From Allocatelliglobosispora scoriae (GTDB taxonomy: Bacteria; Actinomycetota; Actinomycetes; Mycobacteriales; Micromonosporaceae), in assembly GCF_014204945.1 (NCBI RefSeq), contig NZ_JACHMN010000003.1, forward strand, positions 1,054,001-1,118,000: a DNA stretch of 64,000 nucleotides, read 5' to 3'. The notes under the pieces were generated by a model. The model was not told where the DNA came from, did no database searches, and worked only from the letters and a program-made list of their open reading frames with translations. This document shows positions 41,577-48,756 of this stretch, one piece after another (position 1 is the first letter of the stretch; the number at the start of each line of letters is the position of its first letter). Position numbers and translations under genes: made by a program.

Positions 41577-42254
41577 ATGCCGAACGAGGAGAACACCGGA
41601 GCGCTGGCCCGCGGCACCGCGATGCTGCTCGCGAGCCTCGCCGAGACCGGTGTCCCGGCTGAGCTCGCCCACCCGCAGAGCACTGTGGACAGTGCCCGGC
41701 TCGGGGTGTGGCCGGTCGCGGTGCTGCCGGAGACGATGCCCGCACAGGTGGGCGCCGCGCTGCGCCTGCGGGTGCGGTACCTCGTCTTCGCCCAGATCCC
41801 CGAGGCCGGGTCCATCGCCGAAGCCATGGACGTGCTCGACCGGGTGCTCGTCGTGGGGCAGCCCTACCTGATCCCGGATCAGGTGCCCGACGACCTGTGG
41901 CAGGCGCTCGCCACCCCGCACCGGTTGGGGCTCCTCTTCGACGTACCCATCCAGGTCGCCCCGGCCGCGCCCAGCGGACCCAGGGTGACCTCGCTGCCGC
42001 AGCTCGCCACCGTCTCGCTCGGCCGGCTCGCCGGCCGGGTGGTCACACCCGGCGGCGTGCCGCTCGCCGGGATGCGGGTGGCGGCCCACGACGGGACCGC
42101 CACCACCCACACCGACACCCGGGGGCACTTCACGCTCACCGGTGTCATCGCCGACCAGCCGCTCACGCTGCTGGTCACGGGCCGCGGGCTGCGGCTCACC
42201 GCCGAGGTTGCGGCCGTCTCGGCCGAACCCGTCGTCATCACCTGCGAGATCTAA
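41577..42254 (+). CDS. eCIS-associated protein: Pvc16-like candidate with C-terminal carboxypeptidase-regulatory domain
   Basis: 225 aa; GGAGG lies 5 nt before ATG 41577. Residues about 10-135 are helical-beta (ARGTAMLLASLAETGVPAEL, LRVRYLVFAQIPEAGSIAEAMD, VLDRVLVVGQPYLIPD) and loosely resemble the DUF4255/Pvc16 N-terminal domain that caps sheath and tube. Residues about 150-225 form a CarboxypepD_reg-like beta sandwich (GRLAGRVVTPGGVPLAGMRV, DTRGHFTLTGV). It opens the cluster, just before the sheath gene. The Pvc16 call is by position and weak similarity. Confidence 0.55.
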   Translation: MPNEENTGALARGTAMLLASLAETGVPAELAHPQSTVDSARLGVWPVAVLPETMPAQVGAALRLRVRYLVFAQIPEAGSIAEAMDVLDRVLVVGQPYLIPDQVPDDLWQALATPHRLGLLFDVPIQVAPAAPSGPRVTSLPQLATVSLGRLAGRVVTPGGVPLAGMRVAAHDGTATTHTDTRGHFTLTGVIADQPLTLLVTGRGLRLTAEVAAVSAEPVVITCEI

Positions 42255-42266
42255 GGAGGTTGATCA

Positions 42267-43493
42267 ATGCCCATGTACTCCTCTCCCGGCATCTATGTCG
42301 AGGAGGTGTCCGGTGGCAGCAGGCCGATCGAGTCGGTCGGCACCAGCACCGCCGGCTTCGTCGGAACGGCTCCCCTCGGCAGCGCCCGCCGCCACGAGGC
42401 GGTCGCGATCAACAGCTGGTCGGAGTTCCTGCGTGTGTTCGTCGGTGACGCCACCGTCAGCACGCCGCTGTCGCGGGCCGTCTATGGCTTCTTCGACAAC
42501 GGCGGCGGTCGCTGCTACGTCGTCAACATCCCTCAGGGCGAGCCGCTCGCCGGGAAGGGCCGCCAGCGCAGCGGGCTCCGCCTGCTGGAGGCGATCGACG
42601 AGGTCGCGATCGTGGCCGCGCCCGGATACACCGACGCGCTGTCCTATGAGGATCTGCTCGCGCACTGCGAGCTGATGGGCGACCGGATGGCGATCCTCGA
42701 CGGCCCCGAGCAGGTCGGCGACGTCGAGCAGCTGACCCGGGTCGGCACCGGCACCGCGCCGGCCAAGCCGAAGCGGGCCGCCACCGACAAGCCCGCCGAC
42801 GGGGAGACGGCTCCGGCCGAGGAGAGCCCCGGCCTGCGGCCGCGCCAGTCCGACTACGGCACGTTCTATGTCCCGTGGCTGGTCGTGCGCGACTCGCTCA
42901 CCGGCGAGGTCGTCAGCACCCCGCCCAGCGGCCACGTCGCCGGTGTCTGGGCGCGGACCGACACGCTGCGCGGCGTGCACAAGGCACCCGCCAACGAGGC
43001 GGTTCGCGGCGCGGTCGACCTCAGCTACCGGGTGACCAAGGTGGAGCAGGACATCCTCAACCCCGCCGGTGTCAACTGCATCCGGCACTTCCCGGCCGAG
43101 GGCATCCGCATCTGGGGTGCCCGCACCCTGGCGGCGAGTGCCAGCGAGTGGCGCTACCTCAACGTCCGCCGCCTGTTCAACATGCTCAAGGAGTCGATCG
43201 GCGACGGCACCCGGTGGATCGTCTTCGAGCCCAACGACAACCTGCTGTGGAAGTCGATCCGCCGCGACATCGACGCGTTCCTCACCCGGGTGTGGCGCGA
43301 CGGCGCGCTGCAGGGGCGCTCGCCCCAGGAGGCCTTCTTCGTCAAGTGCGACGAGGAGACCAACCCCGCCGAGGTCCGCGACGCCGGGCAGGTCGTGACG
43401 CTGATCGGCGTCGCGCCCGTGAAGCCGGCCGAGTTCGTCATCTTCAAGATCAGCCAGTCCGCCGGTGTCGGCGGCGACCAGGCAGGAGCCTGA
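42267..43493 (+). CDS. Contractile tail sheath protein (eCIS)
   Basis: 408 aa with a perfect AAGGAGGT site 6 nt upstream. Sheath signatures: YSSPGIYVEEVSGGSRPIES at the N-terminus, TAGFVGTAPLG, FFDNGGGRCYVVN, and at the C-terminus NPAGVNCIRHFPAEGIRIWGAR, NVRRLFNMLKESIGDGTRW and FEPNDNLLWKSIRRDIDAFL. Residues about 160-200 are a charged, low-complexity insertion (GTAPAKPKRAATDKPAD), likely on the outer surface. Forms the contractile outer tube. Only one sheath gene is present, while Afp/PVC clusters carry several. Confidence 0.95.
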   Translation: MPMYSSPGIYVEEVSGGSRPIESVGTSTAGFVGTAPLGSARRHEAVAINSWSEFLRVFVGDATVSTPLSRAVYGFFDNGGGRCYVVNIPQGEPLAGKGRQRSGLRLLEAIDEVAIVAAPGYTDALSYEDLLAHCELMGDRMAILDGPEQVGDVEQLTRVGTGTAPAKPKRAATDKPADGETAPAEESPGLRPRQSDYGTFYVPWLVVRDSLTGEVVSTPPSGHVAGVWARTDTLRGVHKAPANEAVRGAVDLSYRVTKVEQDILNPAGVNCIRHFPAEGIRIWGARTLAASASEWRYLNVRRLFNMLKESIGDGTRWIVFEPNDNLLWKSIRRDIDAFLTRVWRDGALQGRSPQEAFFVKCDEETNPAEVRDAGQVVTLIGVAPVKPAEFVIFKISQSAGVGGDQAGA

Positions 43494-43494
43494 C

Positions 43495-43983
43495 ATGCCC
43501 GACGTGACCGCGCGTCCCGCCGCCCAGCCGGGCAACCTGGTGGACCCGTACCGCGCCTACAACTTCAAGCTGCTCATCAACAACGTGACCGAGGGCCACT
43601 TCACCGAGGTCGGCGGCCTGGGCATCAAGGTCGAGACGATCCCTTACCGGGAGGCGGGCAACAACTCCGTGGTCCGGGCCATCCCCGGCCGCGTCAGCTA
43701 CCTGCCGGTGACGCTGCGCTTCGGCCTCACCTCCTCCCTGGAACTCTGGGAGTGGCTGATGACCGCCGTCGAGGGCCGGGTCAGCCGTCGCAACGTCTCC
43801 ATCGTCATGCTCGACAGCTCCGGCTCCGCGGAAGCGCTGCGCTGGAACCTCGTCAACGCCTGGCCCCAGGAGTGGTACGGCTCGCCGCTCGACGCGATGA
43901 GCCGGGAACTCGCCGTGGAGACGCTCGTCCTCGCTCATGACGGCATCTCGCGGGAGACCAGCAATGTCGGCGCGGCTGCGTAG
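43495..43983 (+). CDS. Inner tube protein (T4 gp19-like, eCIS)
   Basis: 162 aa. Tube-family marks: DPYRAYNFKLLINNVTEGHFTEVGGLGI, read in two parts, VETIPYREAGNNSVVRAIPG, and YLPVTLRFGLTSSLELWEWL. It polymerises into the hexameric inner tube that the sheath drives forward. Single copy. Spaced 1 bp after the sheath stop with GGAG upstream, and overlapped by 20 bp by the next gene. Confidence 0.93.
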   Translation: MPDVTARPAAQPGNLVDPYRAYNFKLLINNVTEGHFTEVGGLGIKVETIPYREAGNNSVVRAIPGRVSYLPVTLRFGLTSSLELWEWLMTAVEGRVSRRNVSIVMLDSSGSAEALRWNLVNAWPQEWYGSPLDAMSRELAVETLVLAHDGISRETSNVGAAA

Positions 43984-45922
43984 CCTGGCCGGCTGGGTTC
44001 GCGGGCTCGTTCCGGTCGTTCGGCTGGGGGGCCTCGCCCCCCAGCCGGGCCCCGGCAACAACCACAACCCCGCAGGCCCTATCCGGGTACGCCCACCGGC
44101 GCGCTCGGCTGTGCGGAAGCCGGTGTCTGCGGCCCCCGCCGCTACCTCGGCCCGCGCGGATGGCGGCGCGCTACCGTCGCAGCCCGCCGTTGGCGAGGCG
44201 GCAGAACCCGGCGCCGAGGTGCCGTCGCAGCTCGCCCCGGCCGCTGCGGAGATCGCAGCTCGTGGCGCCGAGGGATCACCGGAGCGTGCCTTCCACGCCA
44301 AGATCTCGGCGCCTCCCGCGGCGTACGCGGATCTGGGCGGAGAGGTCGCTTCGGGGCGTGCTCACAACGCCAAGATCGCCGAGCATTCCGCAGCGGCCGC
44401 GGCCGCCGGCATCGCGTGGGCGGACGGGGAGCAGCTGTCTGCCGTGGGAGAGCCGTGGATCGCTTCTGCGGAGACGGCGGCTGTGCGGCGGCCGGCTCCG
44501 TGGGCGCCGGAAGCGGTCGAGCCCGCTGAGAGCGGATGGCCCGGGGCGGCCGATCGGCACCCCGCGAAGAGCACTCAGGGTGCTGATCCGGGAAGCGACA
44601 CCGGTCGGCGGAGCCTGCCCGAGGTGCTCGCCGACCAGGTAGGGGTCGAGCCGCGGCAGGCCGGCGACGCTCTGGTCGCAGATCGGGCGAGTCGTCCAGC
44701 GACGAGTACGGCGAGCGAGCACACCGGCGCTCTGGAGGCTCCGTCCGGCGCGGCCGGTCAGCGCGCCGCTGCGACACCGCCGGTGCGGCAGCGCGACATC
44801 GCCCGCCCGGTCGGCGACCCCGCACATGATCACGTCTGGTTCGGGGAAGCAGACGTGACCGACGCCGGTGAATACGGCGGATTCCCCGAACCAGACGTGA
44901 TCACCAAGGCCCGCGCGGCGACGGGTGACCGGCCGCGCCCGGCGGCGGACCGTGCCGAGGCCCCCAGCCCGCAGGCGTCGCCCGGCATCGGCGCGGACGC
45001 GCGGAGCGAGGGAATCGGCCGGTCGGCGTCGTCGAGCTCGCCGGACCTGCTGGACCGAGCGACGGCGGGCCATCGCCGTCCGAGCGCGGACCGGCGCGCC
45101 GCGGTCGGCCCGTTCCCGCCGGTGCCTCCGATTGCGGCGGACCCGCTGAGCCCGGTTGAGCAGGCCACCCGTGCTGCGGCGACGGGCGTATCCCCGCTGC
45201 CGGAACCGCGGTGGCGCACGGAACGTGCCGACGCGCTCCGCGCCGACCCGCGTGGTGATGACGCGCCACGTGCCGGCGCGCGCGACGCCGACGCTTCCAC
45301 GGCAGCCGGTGCGCGCCCGTGGATCGACGGCCAGCGCGACCGGGAACCGCAGCCACGCGCCGAAGCCTCCATGGTGGAGCGCTACCCGGCGACCGGCGGC
45401 AGGTACGGCGACACCGACTGGATCGACCGCGCCGACCCGCCGACCCGCTACCTGCCGTGGCTGCTGGCTCAGGCCGAGCGCCCCGAGGACCAGCCGCGCG
45501 ACGGGGCCGCCCCGACCGCCCGATCCGGCGCCGACGCCCGTCCCGGCGCACCCGCCCGACTCGGCGGCGACACCCGGCCCGGCACTGACACCGGGCCCGG
45601 CACTGACACCCGGCTCGGCACTGACACCCGGCTCGGCGGCGACGGTCGGCCCGGCGACGCCCGGCGGCCCGGTGCGGACACCCGTTCCGGTGCCGACGCG
45701 CAGCCGGGGACGCGTGACCCGGCGCGCGCCGAGGTCCCGGTCTGGAGCGACGTCCGCGCCCCGTGGCCGCTGCTCGACGGCGAGCAGCCGACGAACCCGA
45801 CCACCTGGCCCGAGCTGCTCGACGACGCACCGCTGTGGATGGTCGCGCCGCCCGTCGACGCCGATCAGAGCCGGATCGCCCGGCTGCAACGCGAACAGGA
45901 GGGCCAGCCGTGGAACGCATAG
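43964..45922 (+). CDS. 652-aa disordered Ala/Pro/Arg-rich eCIS protein
   Basis: Starts at ATG 43964, 20 bp inside the tube gene. No folded domain is recognisable for most of its length: mainly A, P, R, G, D and S. A W-rich region (YGDTDWIDRADPPTRYLPWL, about 483-503) and the C-terminus (TTWPELLDDAPLWMVAPP, SRIARLQREQEG) look conserved enough to bind something. Residues about 521-582 are six-residue repeats (GTDTRLGTDTRLGGD type). A full GATC-bounded element is translated in frame at residues about 289-313. It occupies the position of Afp6/Pvc6, a much smaller gene. Role unknown: length-setter, lumen cargo or linker are possible. Confidence 0.75.
   Translation: MSARLRSLAGWVRGLVPVVRLGGLAPQPGPGNNHNPAGPIRVRPPARSAVRKPVSAAPAATSARADGGALPSQPAVGEAAEPGAEVPSQLAPAAAEIAARGAEGSPERAFHAKISAPPAAYADLGGEVASGRAHNAKIAEHSAAAAAAGIAWADGEQLSAVGEPWIASAETAAVRRPAPWAPEAVEPAESGWPGAADRHPAKSTQGADPGSDTGRRSLPEVLADQVGVEPRQAGDALVADRASRPATSTASEHTGALEAPSGAAGQRAAATPPVRQRDIARPVGDPAHDHVWFGEADVTDAGEYGGFPEPDVITKARAATGDRPRPAADRAEAPSPQASPGIGADARSEGIGRSASSSSPDLLDRATAGHRRPSADRRAAVGPFPPVPPIAADPLSPVEQATRAAATGVSPLPEPRWRTERADALRADPRGDDAPRAGARDADASTAAGARPWIDGQRDREPQPRAEASMVERYPATGGRYGDTDWIDRADPPTRYLPWLLAQAERPEDQPRDGAAPTARSGADARPGAPARLGGDTRPGTDTGPGTDTRLGTDTRLGGDGRPGDARRPGADTRSGADAQPGTRDPARAEVPVWSDVRAPWPLLDGEQPTNPTTWPELLDDAPLWMVAPPVDADQSRIARLQREQEGQPWNA
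44828..44902. repeat. GATC-bounded inverted repeat, C type, 75 bp, inside a coding sequence
   Basis: Left arm GATCACGTCTGGTTCGGGGA, right arm TCCCCGAACCAGACGTGATC, perfectly complementary over 20 bp. Size and ends match the intergenic copies. It is read in frame as DHVWFGEADVTDAG ... GFPEPDVIT. Confidence 0.92.
45526..45709 (+). repeat. Six-residue tandem repeats in the disordered eCIS protein
   Basis: Consensus G-[AT]-D-[TA]-[RG]-[PL], about ten units, encoded by 18-bp DNA repeats such as CCCGGCACTGACACCCGG. Identical neighbouring units suggest recent slippage or unequal exchange, so copy number may vary between strains. Confidence 0.8.
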
Positions 45923-46548
45923 CTTTTCTCGTCGACGCGACGGGCGAACGGATCGACTGCCTGATCAACCCGGAGACCCTCGTCATCCGCCGGCTCGCCG
46001 GGGTACGCCCAGCGGCCCTGCCGGGTGCCGTGGTGGGCGCGGGCGCCGACGACACGCTGCTCTTCACCGGTGGCGGGCGGACCGAACTCGTCCTGGACCT
46101 GCTCTTCGACGTGGACCTGCTGGAGCCCGCGCACCGCCCCGACGACGTGCGCGCCCTGACCGGGCGGCTGTGGCGGCTGGCGGAGAACGGACAGGGCCGC
46201 CCGCCGCTGGTACGCCTGGTGTGGGGCAAGAGCTGGAACCTGCCCGGTGTCGTGGTGAGCATCGCCGAGCGGCTGGACTCGATCGACACGACGGGTACGC
46301 CGCGCCGCTCCTGGCTGCGGCTGAAGCTGGTGCGCTCCGCGGAGGAGCCGCCCGCGACCCCGGGGCGTACCACGTCGAGCGCCGTCGAAGCGGTCGGCAA
46401 CGGCTCGGGCGGCCAGGGGGTCCGCTTCGACCTGCTCGCCGCCGACGCTCTCGGCGACCCGACCAAGTGGCGCGAACTCGCCGAGCACAACGGGATCGCC
46501 AACCCGCTGAGCGTGCCGTCGGGGTCCGTGCTGGGGGTGCCGTCATGA
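45910..46548 (+). CDS. CIS_tube/LysM-like baseplate hub adaptor (Afp7/Pvc7-like)
   Basis: 212 aa from GTG 45910, 13 bp inside the previous gene; AGGAGG upstream. The N-terminal domain matches the contractile injection system tube-like family (LINPETLVIRRLAGVRP, LLFTGGGRTELVLDLLFDVD, PPLVRLVWGKSWNLPGVVVS). The last 45 residues (DPTKWRELAEHNGIANPLSV then PSGSVLGVP) look like a LysM module. In Afp/PVC this protein links the tube to the spike hub. Overlaps the spike gene by 4 bp. Confidence 0.85.
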   Translation: MERIAFLVDATGERIDCLINPETLVIRRLAGVRPAALPGAVVGAGADDTLLFTGGGRTELVLDLLFDVDLLEPAHRPDDVRALTGRLWRLAENGQGRPPLVRLVWGKSWNLPGVVVSIAERLDSIDTTGTPRRSWLRLKLVRSAEEPPATPGRTTSSAVEAVGNGSGGQGVRFDLLAADALGDPTKWRELAEHNGIANPLSVPSGSVLGVPS

Positions 46549-48029
46549 TCATCCCACCGCTGACGATCCGCCTCGACGGGGCTCGGCTCGACGCCCGGGT
46601 CCTCGCCCTGCGCGTCGCCGGGCAGCTCTCCCAGCCCGCGCAGGCCGAGGTGACCCTCGACGCCGACGCGTCCTGGGCGTTCGGGGCGCGGCTGCAGATC
46701 GAGGTCGGCGACGACGAGCTCTTCGACGGCGAGGTCACCGCCGTGGAGCTGGTCCGCGGGCCGGGCTCGGAGCGGGCGCTGCTGCTGCGCGGCTATGACA
46801 AGCTGCACCAGCTGCGCAAACGCCAGCTGCCCCGGGTCTTCACCCATGTCACCATCGCCGACCTGGCTCGGGAGCTCACCGCCGACCTCGGCATCACCGT
46901 GCAGTGTCCGGACCCGGGCTCGTCGATCGAGCGGCTGGTGCAGCACCGGCAGAGCGACTGGGAGCTGCTGTCGCAGACCGCCGCCCGCTGCGGGCGCTAC
47001 CTGGTGCTCGACGGCGACACCCTCGTCATCGACGGGCTGCGCCCGCGCGGTGCCGCGGTCGAGCTGAAGGTCGGCGACTCGCTCTGGCAGTGCCGGGTCG
47101 AGGCCAATGTGGACCGTGCAGTGCGCGAGGTCTCCTCGATCGGCTGGCACCCCCGGCTGGGGGAGGTCACCACCGGGCGGGCAGCCGATCGCGGGTTCAA
47201 GCCGGGCGGGAAGCTCGACCCCGGCGCGGGCGGTACGCGTACCCTGCTGGATCAATCGGTGGACCTGCAGACGGAAGCCGCCCAGGCGGCACTGGACCGC
47301 AGCGCGGCTCGCGTGGTCTGCCTGAGCGGGACCGCGCGGGGCGACGTGGCGCTGCGGCCCGGCCGGACCGTGGCGGTGACCGGGCTCGACGACGCGATCG
47401 ACGGGGCCTACCCGATCTGCTCGGCGGTCCACACGGTGACGGCGGAGGGTTACCGCACGGTCTTCGGCACCGAGCCGCCCGCGCCCGCCGCGCTGCCCAC
47501 CGGTGCCTCGGTGACGCTCGGCAAGGTGACCTCGGTCAACGACCCGGACGCGAAGGGGCGGGTGCAGGTGAGCCTGCTCGCCTACGGCGACCTGGACATC
47601 GGGTGGCTGGGCGTGCTCTGCCCCGGTGCCGGCCCCGGCAAGGGGATCGTGGCGCTGCCGGACCCCGGCGACCTCGTCGTGATCGCGCTGCCGCACGAGA
47701 ACCCGGCCGAGGGGATCGTGCTCGGCGCGATCTACGGCCCTGAGACCCCGAAGGACACCGGGGTCAGCGGCGGCTCGGTCCAGCGGTGGACCCTGCACAG
47801 CGGGGGCGGCCAGAGCATCGTCATCGACGACTCCGAAAAGTCGATCAAGATGGCGAACGCCGACGGCAGCTCGCTGGAGCTCGCTCCCGGCACGGTCCGG
47901 CTCCTGGCCCACACCGACCTGGTGATCGAGGCGCCCGGCCACAGCATGACGATCCGGGCCGCGAGCGTCGACTTCGAGCGCGCGCTGCTGCCGGTTCCGT
48001 CGCTCGACGTGTCGGCGGTGCTGCCGTGA
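46545..48029 (+). CDS. VgrG-like central spike protein (Afp8/Pvc8-like)
   Basis: 494 aa. The N-terminal gpD/gp27-like part has LTIRLDGARLDARVLALRVAG and YDKLHQLRKRQLPRVFTHVT. A gp5 OB fold follows (GKVTSVNDPDAKGRVQVSLL, GLVVIALPHENPAEGIVLGAIYG in similar form), then a short beta-helix tail (SIKMANADGSSLELAPG). It forms the trimeric spike at the tip of the tube. Overlaps both neighbours by 4 bp. No C-terminal effector extension. Confidence 0.92.
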   Translation: MIIPPLTIRLDGARLDARVLALRVAGQLSQPAQAEVTLDADASWAFGARLQIEVGDDELFDGEVTAVELVRGPGSERALLLRGYDKLHQLRKRQLPRVFTHVTIADLARELTADLGITVQCPDPGSSIERLVQHRQSDWELLSQTAARCGRYLVLDGDTLVIDGLRPRGAAVELKVGDSLWQCRVEANVDRAVREVSSIGWHPRLGEVTTGRAADRGFKPGGKLDPGAGGTRTLLDQSVDLQTEAAQAALDRSAARVVCLSGTARGDVALRPGRTVAVTGLDDAIDGAYPICSAVHTVTAEGYRTVFGTEPPAPAALPTGASVTLGKVTSVNDPDAKGRVQVSLLAYGDLDIGWLGVLCPGAGPGKGIVALPDPGDLVVIALPHENPAEGIVLGAIYGPETPKDTGVSGGSVQRWTLHSGGGQSIVIDDSEKSIKMANADGSSLELAPGTVRLLAHTDLVIEAPGHSMTIRAASVDFERALLPVPSLDVSAVLP

Positions 48030-48364
48030 AGTTCGTCGACAACAGCTTCGACATCCGCTGCGACCACGACGGCAAGGTCCAGAACAACCCGTCGCAGCAC
48101 TGGGTCGAGATCGCCGGGCACCCGGTGCTCGTCGACGACGATCCGCAGAACCGCGCGATCGTCCGGTGCCCCAACATCGGCGCCACGATGAAGCCCTGCG
48201 TGAAGACCCTGCGCGTGGCCGTCGGCTACAGCGAGTGGATCCGCATCGACGGCCAGGCGGTCGTGCTCGACACCCTCGACGGACTCACCGACGGCACGGT
48301 GCCCGGCACCGTGCACTACCGCGTCCGGATCCCCGGCCAGTCCTTTGTGGAGGAAAACTCATGA
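48026..48364 (+). CDS. PAAR-like spike-tip candidate (Afp10-like)
   Basis: 112 aa from GTG 48026. Cys and His residues spaced through the protein (DIRCDHDGKV, SQHWVEIAGHPVL, IVRCPNIG, MKPCVKTL) suit metal binding at a cone-shaped tip. Repeated short beta strands are consistent with PAAR-like folds. Position between spike and gp25 matches Afp10. No classic PAAR motif is present, so the call rests on position, size and metal-type residues. Confidence 0.65.
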   Translation: MKFVDNSFDIRCDHDGKVQNNPSQHWVEIAGHPVLVDDDPQNRAIVRCPNIGATMKPCVKTLRVAVGYSEWIRIDGQAVVLDTLDGLTDGTVPGTVHYRVRIPGQSFVEENS

Positions 48365-48756
48365 CCGCCAGCTCCCTGCGCTTCTCCGGCGCCGACGGCG
48401 TCGTCACCACGGCCACCGGTCGGCTGGCGATGGTCCACGGTGACGAGGCGATCCGCCAGGCCATCATGCTGCTGCTCGGCACCGTGCCGGGGGAGCGGCT
48501 GATGCGGCCCGACTACGGCTCGCACCTGCACCGGCTCCTCTTCGCGCCCAACGACCAGACGACGGCCGGGCTCGCCATCCACTACGTCCGCCAGGCCCTG
48601 GCCCGCTGGGAGCCGCGCGTCGAGGTGGAGGAGGTCGACGCCGACCCCGATCCCGACATCGCCTCCCGGCTCAACATCCACCTGCGCTACCGGGTCAAGC
48701 AGACCCTCACCGTCGACACGCTCGACTACCCACTCGCCCTCGGAGACCTGTCATGA
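48361..48756 (+). CDS. GPW/gp25 baseplate wedge protein (Afp9-like)
   Basis: 131 aa. Family marks: VHGDEAIRQAIMLLLGTVPGERLMRPDYGS in two parts, LHRLLFAPNDQTT and the C-terminal beta strand NIHLRYRVKQTL. The EPR-type loop appears as PGERLMRPDYG. It joins the baseplate wedges to the sheath. Overlaps both neighbours by 4 bp. Confidence 0.93.
   Translation: MTASSLRFSGADGVVTTATGRLAMVHGDEAIRQAIMLLLGTVPGERLMRPDYGSHLHRLLFAPNDQTTAGLAIHYVRQALARWEPRVEVEEVDADPDPDIASRLNIHLRYRVKQTLTVDTLDYPLALGDLS

Noticed and set aside
44901-47942. 1013-codon minus-strand open frame across the eCIS hub and spike genes
   Set aside because: Antisense to recognisable eCIS proteins. No domain match and no start with a ribosome-binding site.
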